From Natrialbaceae archaeon (GTDB lineage Archaea; Halobacteriota; Halobacteria; Halobacteriales; Natrialbaceae), in NCBI GenBank assembly GCA_003552325.1, contig PUKM01000003.1, positions 1 through 5,589 of the forward strand: 5,589 bases of DNA, given 5' to 3'. Below, piece by piece: positions 1-5,589 of the stretch (position 1 is its first letter; each line of letters opens with the position of its first letter). A program made the position numbers and the translations under genes. The notes under the pieces are model-generated. The model did no database searches. It was not told the DNA's origin and saw only the letters and a program-made list of their open reading frames with translations.

Positions 1-5
1 ACAAG

Positions 6-719
6 ATGGCCAAGGACGTCAAACCAACCCGGAAAGAGTTGATGCAGATCGAAGATCGCATCGACCTGTCCGAGCGTGGTCACGGGACGCTCGAGAAGAA
101 ACGTGACGGGCTGATCATGGAATTCATGGACATTCTGGACCAGGCCCAGGACGTCCGTGGGGAGCTGTCTGCGGACTACGAACGTGCCCAAAAGAAGATC
201 AACATGGCACGTGCGATGGAGGGTGACGTGGCCGTTCGCGGTGCCGCCGCGGCCTTACAGGAACACCCAGAGATTACGACGGAGTCGAAAAACATCATGG
301 GCGTCGTCGTGCCACAGATCGAATCCTCACGCGTCACGAAAACGCTCGATCAGCGTGGATACGGGATCATGGGAACCACCGCGCGAATCGACGAGGCCGC
401 CGAGGCCTACGAAGACCTCCTCCAGAGCATTATCCTCGCCGCCGAAGTCGAAACGGCGATGAAGAAGATGCTCCAGGAAATCGAGACGACCAAGCGCCGT
501 GTCAACGCACTCGAGTTCAAACTCCTTCCGGACCTGTACGAGAACAAGGAGTTCATCGAGCAAAAACTCGAGGAACAAGAGCGCGAAGAGATCTTCCGCC
601 TGAAAAAGATCAAGGAGAAAAAAGAGGCCGAAGAGGCGGCAGAAGCCGCTGTCGGGGAGTCCGAAAACGACGCGGACCTCGAGCAGGCGGCGGCGAGTGG
701 CGTTCCTGGCGGCGACTGA
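6..719 (+). CDS. atpD: A-type (V-type-like) ATP synthase subunit D, central stalk
   Basis: This 237-aa protein is subunit D of the archaeal A1Ao ATP synthase. It is the central rotor shaft, functionally like F1 gamma, that couples ion flow through the membrane ring to catalysis in the A3B3 head, on the cytoplasmic face of the membrane. The N-terminus MAKDVKPTRKELM and the following helix (about residues 10-75, including GTLEKKRDGLIMEFMD) form one arm of the coiled coil. The second arm lies at about residues 125-210 and carries the family motif KRRVNALE at 163-170. The middle (about 76-124) is the small globular part. The last ~30 residues are an Ala/Glu/Asp-rich tail, probably disordered and halophile-like. 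Length fits the family (usually about 200-235 aa). The start is set by the conserved MAKDVKPTR opening; only 5 nt precede it, so its promoter and the other atp genes lie outside the window. It ends in TGA. Confidence 0.97.
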   Translation: MAKDVKPTRKELMQIEDRIDLSERGHGTLEKKRDGLIMEFMDILDQAQDVRGELSADYERAQKKINMARAMEGDVAVRGAAAALQEHPEITTESKNIMGVVVPQIESSRVTKTLDQRGYGIMGTTARIDEAAEAYEDLLQSIILAAEVETAMKKMLQEIETTKRRVNALEFKLLPDLYENKEFIEQKLEEQEREEIFRLKKIKEKKEAEEAAEAAVGESENDADLEQAAASGVPGGD

Positions 720-732
720 TCGTCTTCAGCGG

Positions 733-749
733 TTCTTTCATCTTCCTTC
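733..749 (+). terminator. Possible T-rich terminator after atpD
   Basis: The 46-nt gap after atpD contains a pyrimidine tract with several short T runs (TTCTTTCATCTTCCTT). Archaeal RNA polymerase often stops on T-rich stretches without a hairpin, so this could mark the end of the ATP synthase transcript. The T runs are short and interrupted, and no strong promoter is evident before the next gene, so read-through into that gene is equally possible. This is a weak call. Confidence 0.22.
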
Positions 750-765
750 GTCACGAACGCCTGGT

Positions 766-1203
766 ATGTCCTGTACACACTGTGGCGAGGAACTTCTCGT
801 CTTCCATCTGCCACCGGCGTATCGATCGCCGTCGCTGCTGCCAGCGGGATTTGACGACCCGACCTCGGTGACTGCCGCGTCGATTTGTCCACAGTGTCTG
901 GCCGTCGAGCCAGTGACGGATTCCGAAGCCAGTCTCCCAGCACTCGAGGGGTCACGGACTGACCGGATCTCTCAGGTGTTTCCCTCCTCGTCGTCAGCAG
1001 CAGTGCCGATGGCGCTCGGACTCGCCTGTTGTGCCTCGTTTGCGCATAATCGGTCGACGCTGGCGCGTTTGCTCGAGCGGGTCGAGCAGGCCGGGACGGA
1101 TCCGTTGTTGACGATCGACCGGCTCTTGGATGATCCCGGGATTGAACCGTCGGTTGCCCTCGAGCGTCGTCGTCATCAGATCGAGCAGTTGTTGTACGGC
1201 TGA
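766..1203 (+). CDS. DUF6276-like protein with two CxxC pairs (putative zinc-binding)
   Basis: This 145-aa protein has no established function; it resembles the small haloarchaeal family DUF6276. What is visible is an N-terminal C3-x2-C6 pair (MSCTHCGEEL) and a second pair C41-x2-C44 (ICPQC). Together they would make a four-cysteine zinc ribbon of about 45 residues. A small hydrophobic stretch with Cys88-Cys89 follows (ALGLACCASFA), then a helical C-terminal region (about 95-145) with RSTLARLLERVEQAG and ERRRHQIEQLLYG. There is no signal peptide and no clear membrane span. ATG 766 is chosen because it starts the protein directly at the first CxxC; an in-frame GTG at 697 would overlap atpD and add residues that look like frame-shifted atpD tail. 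It lies 46 nt after atpD in the same direction, so it may be co-transcribed with the ATP synthase operon. Its 3' end converges on the regulator gene, 61 nt away. A role as a nucleic-acid or protein-binding accessory factor is only a guess. Confidence 0.85.
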   Translation: MSCTHCGEELLVFHLPPAYRSPSLLPAGFDDPTSVTAASICPQCLAVEPVTDSEASLPALEGSRTDRISQVFPSSSSAAVPMALGLACCASFAHNRSTLARLLERVEQAGTDPLLTIDRLLDDPGIEPSVALERRRHQIEQLLYG

Positions 1204-1264
1204 TCCGACGGCCCCCTTCTCGAGGTGGTTGACTGGGCCGGTTGCCACATAGGCTAGCGACCGA

Positions 1265-2053
1265 TCACCTGGACGACGGTGAGAGTGGCGTCGCCCGAGA
1301 TTGGTAGTCCTGGAAGACAGTCTCGCCCCACGTATACGCTGATTGGGTGGTATTTTCGATAACCCTGATCACGTCCTCGTCGTCACTAACGACGACGAAC
1401 GTGTACAGGTTGGTGGGCGTCTCGAGGAGTGCTATCTCGTATGGGAGCCCTTCGATGACGAACCCGCTGACGACTGGTTCCTCGAGTACCGTCTCGAGGT
1501 TATCCGGATAGGCCTCGAGCATGAACGCGAGTAAATCCTCGGTAAAGACGAGGTCAGCCTCGAGTGCGCCAGTCGTCGTTCGCTCGGTCAGAATGCGTCG
1601 GAACTGTGGGAGGCGGTCGACTGCGGTGAGCCCACGGAGGCGTGTCGCCTCCCTGAGGACGTCCGCAATCCGCTCGATCGGTTCTCCTGGGGCATGGGGA
1701 TGTGGTTCGTGAACCGTGGCTCCATCCAGCACTACGGGATCGAACGGGTCCGTCGGTGAAAGCGAGCCCATACTCGGTGCCACGGCGGTGATCGTCTCGA
1801 GCGTCGACAGGCTGTCACGGTACGTCTCGAGTGCCAACAGGCCGGCTCGCGTGAGCAGACAGCGGTTCTCATCACGCTCGAGCAAGTGGTAGGTTTCCAG
1901 GTGGCGGACGCTCCGATCAACTGTCGAGCGCGAACACGCCAGTTCGTCGGTGAGTTCGGCTTTTGATTTGGGGCCGTCCTCGAGCGCACTCACGAGTTCG
2001 TATCGGCACGAGAGAAGGTCGAAGACGTCGCGAGCGGTGTGAACGTCGGACAT
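1265..2053 (-). CDS. Winged helix-turn-helix transcriptional regulator with FilR1-type (DUF1724) domain
   Basis: This 262-aa putative DNA-binding regulator is of a type common in haloarchaea and methanogens. Residues about 8-75 form an ArsR-like winged helix: the SALEDGPKSKAELTDELACS segment leads into a recognition helix (SRSTVDRSVRHLETYHLLER), followed by the wing CLLTRAGLLAL. After a linker (80-125) the C-terminal half (about 125-250) looks like the FilR1/DUF1724 domain, with alternating strands (ADLVFTEDLLAFML, SGFVIEGLPYEIALLE, LYTFVVVSDDEDVIRVIEN) and the typical end AYTWGETVFQDYQSRA. This half may sense a small ligand, but none can be named. The gene sits 32 nt downstream of prf1 on the same strand with no T-rich terminator between them, so it may be co-transcribed. 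A TACAATA box inside the prf1 3' end (2097-2103) is a weak alternative promoter. No Shine-Dalgarno is visible. Regulatory target unknown; the local gap and its own gene are possibilities only. Confidence 0.9.
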   Translation of the reverse strand: MSDVHTARDVFDLLSCRYELVSALEDGPKSKAELTDELACSRSTVDRSVRHLETYHLLERDENRCLLTRAGLLALETYRDSLSTLETITAVAPSMGSLSPTDPFDPVVLDGATVHEPHPHAPGEPIERIADVLREATRLRGLTAVDRLPQFRRILTERTTTGALEADLVFTEDLLAFMLEAYPDNLETVLEEPVVSGFVIEGLPYEIALLETPTNLYTFVVVSDDEDVIRVIENTTQSAYTWGETVFQDYQSRATPLSPSSR

Positions 2054-2085
2054 CAGTGATGGAAGGTCGAGGAGGAGTGGTCGGA

Positions 2086-3336
2086 TCAGACACCAGTATT
2101 GTACCGCAAAATCCCCGCAACGCCTCCGAATGCGTTGTAGAGCTGTTCACCCTTCTCGAAATCACTCGAGATGAATTTCGTCTCCGTCCCTCGCTGTTCA
2201 GCGATGGATATCAGGTGTTCGATGGCGTCCTCGCGGTCGTCTTCGTCGGCGGTGAGCGTCGTGCCACACTCGCTGCAGTCGTGTTCGGGCGTCGACTTCC
2301 GGCGGTCGACGAGCGCATAGTCCGTATTCCCACACGCGTCACAGTCGTAGGTGATGGCGTCCTGTCTGAGATCCTCGCTGATGAGCAGGGTTTCGACCGA
2401 CCCCATGATGAGGTTGGTCCGGGTCTGTTGGAACCCGTAGGTGGCGAGTTCGCCACTGTTGAGTTCCTTGAAAAACCGCTCCATCACCTTTTTGTCCTTC
2501 ATGATCTCCGCGTCAGCCAGGGCATCCTGAGCGCGGTCGACGAGATCCTTCAGGCCGGACTCGTCGGTGTAGGAGACGTCGAACTTGTCGATGACGGTGT
2601 CCTGGATTTCGTGGTGGAGATAGTCGCCGTCGAGGAACTCGTCTTTCGTCGGGGATGGGCCGCCGACGAGAACGCCGTCGAGTTCGTGTCGTTTGGGAAC
2701 GAACAGATCGTTCGCCATGCCCGCGACCTCCTGATAGAAGTTGTCGATCGCTTCGAGGCGAAGACGAGCGAAACGCTGGGCGGACTGCCCCCCTTTTCGC
2801 TGCTTGCCGGGGACGAGCGAGGAGGCGGACTTGACGGGGACGACGCGTTTGCCCTTCAGCCAGCCGACGTTCGCCTCACGCCGGTCGAGGACGATCAGCC
2901 CGTACAACCCCTGATCCTCGAGCATGTGCTCGAGGGGTTCGGTGAGGAAGTCCGAGTCGCAGTGATAGCGGAAGGACTCGACGGGCTGTGGTGGCCCCTC
3001 GAGGGCTTTGGTGACCATCTCGGTCTGGCCACCGCCGGAGTTGACGGCACCGGAGAAGAGCACCAGGCCGTTGTCCGGGGGAAATGCATCGTAGTACCGA
3101 AGCCGATCTTTGATGCTCGTGAGGGCGTCCTGGACGTTCGTTCGGGTCTGTTTGGACTTGATGTTGGCCGCTTCGCTGTGTTCCTGGGTGACGTGGGCGA
3201 CGACGTCACTGATTTGCCGGTCCTCGGGGATGTAGATCGTCACGAGCTGTGTGCCCGACCCCTCGAAGTTTTTCAGATCCTCGATGACCTTCCGGAACTC
3301 GTATTTTTTCCGGTCTGCACCCTCCTCCTGACTCAT
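2086..3336 (-). CDS. prf1: Peptide chain release factor aRF1 (class I, archaeal/eukaryotic type)
   Basis: This 416-aa protein is the omnipotent archaeal release factor. It reads UAA, UAG and UGA in the ribosomal A site and triggers hydrolysis of peptidyl-tRNA, acting with aEF1A and recycled with ABCE1. Domain 1 (about 1-140) carries the stop-codon motif NIKS at 58-61 and the YxCxxxF motif at 124-130 (YHCDSDF). Domain 2 (about 141-275) carries the catalytic GGQ at 182-184 in the context GKQRKGGQSAQRFARLR. Domain 3 (about 276-416) carries a four-cysteine zinc-ribbon minidomain, C332/C335 and C354/C357, as in other archaeal aRF1 proteins. Length matches the family (about 410-420). Start ATG 3336 lies about 26 nt from a TATA-like box, which fits a leaderless mRNA. 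The position preceding NIKS is Ala57 where eRF1 has Ser (TASNIKS). The gene is divergent from the S9 peptidase and is followed closely by the regulator gene. Confidence 0.98.
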   Translation of the reverse strand: MSQEEGADRKKYEFRKVIEDLKNFEGSGTQLVTIYIPEDRQISDVVAHVTQEHSEAANIKSKQTRTNVQDALTSIKDRLRYYDAFPPDNGLVLFSGAVNSGGGQTEMVTKALEGPPQPVESFRYHCDSDFLTEPLEHMLEDQGLYGLIVLDRREANVGWLKGKRVVPVKSASSLVPGKQRKGGQSAQRFARLRLEAIDNFYQEVAGMANDLFVPKRHELDGVLVGGPSPTKDEFLDGDYLHHEIQDTVIDKFDVSYTDESGLKDLVDRAQDALADAEIMKDKKVMERFFKELNSGELATYGFQQTRTNLIMGSVETLLISEDLRQDAITYDCDACGNTDYALVDRRKSTPEHDCSECGTTLTADEDDREDAIEHLISIAEQRGTETKFISSDFEKGEQLYNAFGGVAGILRYNTGV

Positions 3337-3358
3337 TGCTCGTCTAGAACGGATCCGT

Positions 3359-3374
3359 GATTAAGTAGTCTTTG
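3359..3374 (-). promoter_or_regulatory. Likely leaderless promoter of prf1 (BRE/TATA)
   Basis: Reading the minus strand, AAAGACTACTTAATC ends in a CTTAATC box (3359-3365) with an A-rich BRE-like part upstream. The box centre is 26 nt from the A of the prf1 ATG (3336), the spacing expected when transcription starts at the start codon. No Shine-Dalgarno lies between. The BRE is only a loose match. Confidence 0.6.
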
Positions 3375-3413
3375 ACACTCCCTGTAGAGCCCAAAACGTC
3401 GGCTTTGGCGCTC

Positions 3414-3423
3414 GAGACGTCTC
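3414..3423. promoter_or_regulatory. Perfect 10-bp palindrome in divergent promoter region, candidate operator
   Basis: GAGACGTCTC is identical on both strands and has no spacer. It lies about 49 nt upstream of the prf1 TATA-like box and about 55 nt upstream of the peptidase TATA-like box, close to the middle of the gap. A dimeric regulator could bind here and affect either gene. It overlaps a CTCGAG (3411-3416), a hexamer that is abundant throughout this DNA, so half of its symmetry may be background. Function is not shown. Confidence 0.25.
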
Positions 3424-3471
3424 TTTTGCCGCTATCTGTGGGCGGGGGCTGGCTCGAGTGGGCCTTCGAAT

Positions 3472-3485
3472 CGAAACCATTAATC
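3472..3485 (+). promoter_or_regulatory. Likely leaderless promoter of S9 peptidase gene (BRE/TATA)
   Basis: CGAAACCATTAATC reads as a good haloarchaeal BRE (CGAAA, 3472-3476) followed by an ATTAATC box (3479-3485). The box centre is 26 nt from the A of ATG 3508, so the mRNA is probably leaderless. This spacing favours ATG 3508 over the in-frame GTG codons at 3499 and 3502. A TTCGAA palindrome and a TCGAATCGAA repeat (3465-3475) abut the BRE. Confidence 0.68.
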
Positions 3486-3507
3486 GACGCCACACGCAGT
3501 GGTGACT

Positions 3508-5580
3508 ATGCACACGGTCGAGCCCACTGACTTTCACGATATCGTCCAGGTTTCCGATCCACAACTCTCGCCGGAGAGTGACGAAGTAGCGTTCATACGG
3601 AAGGTCCCCACAGACGACGAATCGTACGAAGCGACGATTTACGTCGTCCCACTCGGGGGCGAGGAACCCCGCCAGTTTACCGTCAGCGAAGGCGTCGACA
3701 GCCAACCCCGCTGGAGTCCTGACGGCTCCAAGCTCGCGTTCGTCAGCACGCGCGGGGCCGACGACGACCGTCCACAGCTCTGGATTCTCCCCACCTACGG
3801 GGGCGAGGCCCGACAGGTGACGAGCGTCGTCGGCGGCGTCTCCGGCCTCGAGTGGAGCCCGGACGGTTCGACGCTGCTTTTCACCCAGGCCTCGACGGCC
3901 GAAGACCGTGAGGAGGGCCGTGACTTCGCCGTCGACTCGGAGTACGAACCCGAGACGCCCGATCCGCGCGTCATCGATCGCATGGTCTACCGCGCCGCCC
4001 AGCGGTACATGGATGGCAAACGCAGCCACGTCTACACCCTGGACGTCGAGACGGCCCTCAAGCAGGGGGTCGTTACCGATCCTGAGGATGGAAACGACGC
4101 CCTCGAGCGACTCACTGACGGTGACGAGGACTTCGTCGGCGCGACGTGGGGTGACGACGAGACGGTGTACTACGGGCGAAAACTGGGTGCGGAACCGGAC
4201 GATTCCCTCGAGGCCGAAATCCTGGCCCACGACCTCGAGACGGGTGAGGTCGAACAGGTCGTCGAAACGGTCGGCTGGGCGGCGGCTATCGCGGCGACCG
4301 AGGATGGGAAGGTTGCCTATCCATGGACTCCCAAAGAGGGTTTTACACTCCGCCAGACGGAACTCAAGGTGTACGACCGTGAGGCCGACACCGAGACCAC
4401 TCTCACTGATGGCATCGACCGAACGATCGGCTACGGTGGCGGCCTCAAGTGGGGCCCCGAGGATGACACCCTGTACTTCGCGACGCCGGATGAGGGGTCG
4501 GTAGTCCTCTGGTCGGTTCCCGGCGACGGGGGTGCAGATCCCACGCGGGTGTACGACGAGGGCGTGACCCTCGAGGGCTTTTCGGTGGGCGAGGACGCCA
4601 TCGCCTACACCCAGAGCGAGTGGGACCATCCGGGGGACGTCTTCGTCTCGACCCGTGGTGGCAACGAGGTGACCCGACTCACTCGCGTGAACGCCGATTA
4701 CCTCGAGGACCGAGCAGTCGCCCAGCCCGAGGAACTGTGGTACGAGAGCGAGCAGGGTCCGGTCCAGGGCTGGGTGTTGACGCCCCCCGATTTCGATGAG
4801 GACGAAACCTATCCGCTGCTCGTCGAGATCCACGGCGGTCCCCACGCCCAGTGGACGACCAGCGGGACGATGTGGCACGAGTTCCAGAGTCTCGCGGCAG
4901 CGGGCTACGTCGTCTTCTGGTCGAACCCACGCGGGTCGACGGGCTATGGCGAGGATCACGCCGCGGCGATCGAGCGCGACTGGGGCGACGTGACCCTGAC
5001 GGACATCCTCGCCGGGGTCGATCTGGTCTGTGAACGCGAGTACGTCGACACCGACGAGCAGTACGTCACCGGCGGGAGTTTTGGTGGATTCATGACCGCC
5101 TGGACGGTCGGCCAGACGGACCGATTCACCGCTGCCGTCAGCCAGCGCGGCGTCTACGACTTCACGAGCTTCTACGGATCGACGGACGCGTTCAAACTCG
5201 TCGAGGGCGACTACGGCGTCACGCCGTGGGAAGACCCCGAATACCTCTGGGAACAATCCCCTGTCGCACACGTTCCCGACGTCGACACGCCGACACTGTT
5301 GATTCACTCCGATCGCGACTTCCGGACGCCCGCGAACACGGCCGAACTGTTCTACCTCGGCCTCCGAAAACACGGCGTCGACACCCGGCTGGTTCGGTAC
5401 CCGCGCGAAGGGCACGAACTCTCACGCTCGGGCGAGCCCGGGCACGTCGTCGACCGGATCGAGCGCATCCAGCGCTGGTTCGACGGCTACTCCGAATACA
5501 GCGAGGACCCGCCGGCGCTCGAGCGCGAGCGGAACGCGGGACTGTCGGCAGGCGAAGACGGCGACGGCGACGACGAGTGA
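3508..5580 (+). CDS. S9 family (prolyl oligopeptidase/acylaminoacyl-peptidase type) serine peptidase
   Basis: This 690-aa peptidase probably cleaves short peptides (dipeptides or acylated residues) in the cytoplasm; no signal peptide is visible. Residues about 10-400 form the beta-propeller that gates substrate size, with PD40-like blades such as QPRWSPDGSKLAFVS (67-80), GLEWSPDGSTLLF (113-125) and GLKWGPEDDTLYF (312-324). Residues about 405-662 form the alpha/beta-hydrolase domain. The oxyanion-side motif HGGPH is at 442-446 and NPRGSTGYG at 473-481. The nucleophile is Ser524 in GGSFGGF, the acid is most likely Asp604 (HSDRDFRTP) and the base His636 (YPREGH). All three are intact. The arrangement and GGSxGGFMT context fit the S9C acylaminoacyl-peptidase/dipeptidyl-peptidase branch; exact specificity cannot be read from sequence. 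A tail of about 25 residues ends in Asp/Gly/Glu repeats, consistent with a halophile. Start ATG 3508 is supported by promoter spacing. It is transcribed divergently from prf1. Confidence 0.96.
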   Translation: MHTVEPTDFHDIVQVSDPQLSPESDEVAFIRKVPTDDESYEATIYVVPLGGEEPRQFTVSEGVDSQPRWSPDGSKLAFVSTRGADDDRPQLWILPTYGGEARQVTSVVGGVSGLEWSPDGSTLLFTQASTAEDREEGRDFAVDSEYEPETPDPRVIDRMVYRAAQRYMDGKRSHVYTLDVETALKQGVVTDPEDGNDALERLTDGDEDFVGATWGDDETVYYGRKLGAEPDDSLEAEILAHDLETGEVEQVVETVGWAAAIAATEDGKVAYPWTPKEGFTLRQTELKVYDREADTETTLTDGIDRTIGYGGGLKWGPEDDTLYFATPDEGSVVLWSVPGDGGADPTRVYDEGVTLEGFSVGEDAIAYTQSEWDHPGDVFVSTRGGNEVTRLTRVNADYLEDRAVAQPEELWYESEQGPVQGWVLTPPDFDEDETYPLLVEIHGGPHAQWTTSGTMWHEFQSLAAAGYVVFWSNPRGSTGYGEDHAAAIERDWGDVTLTDILAGVDLVCEREYVDTDEQYVTGGSFGGFMTAWTVGQTDRFTAAVSQRGVYDFTSFYGSTDAFKLVEGDYGVTPWEDPEYLWEQSPVAHVPDVDTPTLLIHSDRDFRTPANTAELFYLGLRKHGVDTRLVRYPREGHELSRSGEPGHVVDRIERIQRWFDGYSEYSEDPPALERERNAGLSAGEDGDGDDE
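5557..5577 (+). repeat. Short GAC/GGC codon repeat encoding acidic tail
   Basis: The last codons of the S9 peptidase are a simple alternation of GAC and GGC ending in GAC GAC GAG, which encodes DGDGDDE. It may vary in length between strains by slippage. It is probably neutral tail sequence that adds negative charge. Confidence 0.5.
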
Positions 5581-5589
5581 CAGAACCTC

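Noticed and set aside
697..765. Upstream GTG start extending the CxxC protein by 23 residues
   Set aside because: It overlaps atpD, and the added residues are read from the gap and the shifted atpD tail; ATG 766 starts directly at the first CxxC motif.
407..955. 182-codon minus-strand open frame across the atpD end and the next gene
   Set aside because: Low-complexity Ser/Arg-rich translation that crosses two supported plus-strand genes.
1204..1264. Possible bidirectional terminator between the convergent genes
   Set aside because: I see no clear stem-loop and no T run on either strand in these 61 nt; termination must happen, but no specific signal can be supported.
1963..3360. 465-codon plus-strand open frame opposite prf1 and the regulator start
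   Set aside because: It is the codon-register shadow of prf1, which carries NIKS, GGQ and a zinc ribbon; no known domain on the plus strand.
3391..3408. CCAAA/TTTGG inverted repeat in the divergent promoter region
   Set aside because: A 5-bp stem with an 8-nt loop is expected by chance and does not line up with either promoter.
3499..3507. GTG starts at 3499 and 3502 for the S9 peptidase
   Set aside because: They add only two or three residues, and the TATA-like box is 26 nt from ATG 3508, which fits a leaderless start there.
3361..5415. 684-codon minus-strand open frame opposite the S9 peptidase
   Set aside because: It is in exact codon register with a gene that has an intact catalytic triad; its translation has no recognisable domain and is explained by codon bias.
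1..5589. CRISPR array, tRNA/rRNA, insertion sequence, attachment site or defence cassette
   Set aside because: I saw no spaced direct repeats, no tRNA-like cloverleaf sequence, no transposase or integrase motifs and no terminal inverted repeats; gene spacing leaves little room for such elements.

Overview
The window looks like ordinary chromosomal DNA from a halophilic archaeon (class Halobacteria). The evidence is an archaeal A-type ATP synthase subunit, an archaeal/eukaryotic-type release factor (aRF1), strongly acidic proteins, GC-rich coding sequence, leaderless-type promoters (a TATA-like box about 26 nt before the ATG and no Shine-Dalgarno), a large excess of the hexamer CTCGAG and a scarcity of CTAG. 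The CTCGAG habit hints at the Natrialba/Natrinema/Haloterrigena group, but that is only an inference.

Layout. At the left edge, on the plus strand, is atpD (6-719), the central-stalk subunit D and probably the last ATP synthase gene of an operon that begins outside the window. After a 46-nt pyrimidine-rich gap comes a 145-aa protein with two CxxC pairs (766-1203), which resembles the haloarchaeal family of unknown function DUF6276. It converges on a minus-strand winged-helix regulator with a FilR1-type C-terminal domain (1265-2053). Upstream of the regulator on the same strand, only 32 nt away, is prf1 (2086-3336), encoding aRF1. A 171-nt divergent intergenic region (3337-3507) carries a likely promoter for each flanking gene and a perfect 10-bp palindrome between them. 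From it runs, on the plus strand, a 690-aa prolyl-oligopeptidase-family (S9) serine peptidase (3508-5580), complete to 9 nt from the right edge.

How the genes relate. Energy conservation (atpD), translation termination (prf1) and peptide turnover (S9 peptidase) are housekeeping functions. The regulator and the CxxC protein are the only less-defined members, and neither forms an obvious dedicated system with its neighbours. I see no mobile element, CRISPR array, RNA gene, toxin-antitoxin pair or defence cassette. Coding density is high, and no stretch longer than 171 nt lacks a gene. I found no convincing previously undescribed system. The best leads are the conserved-looking CxxC protein behind the ATP synthase, the regulator that may be co-transcribed with prf1, the palindrome in the divergent promoter region, and the skewed CTCGAG/CTAG usage.
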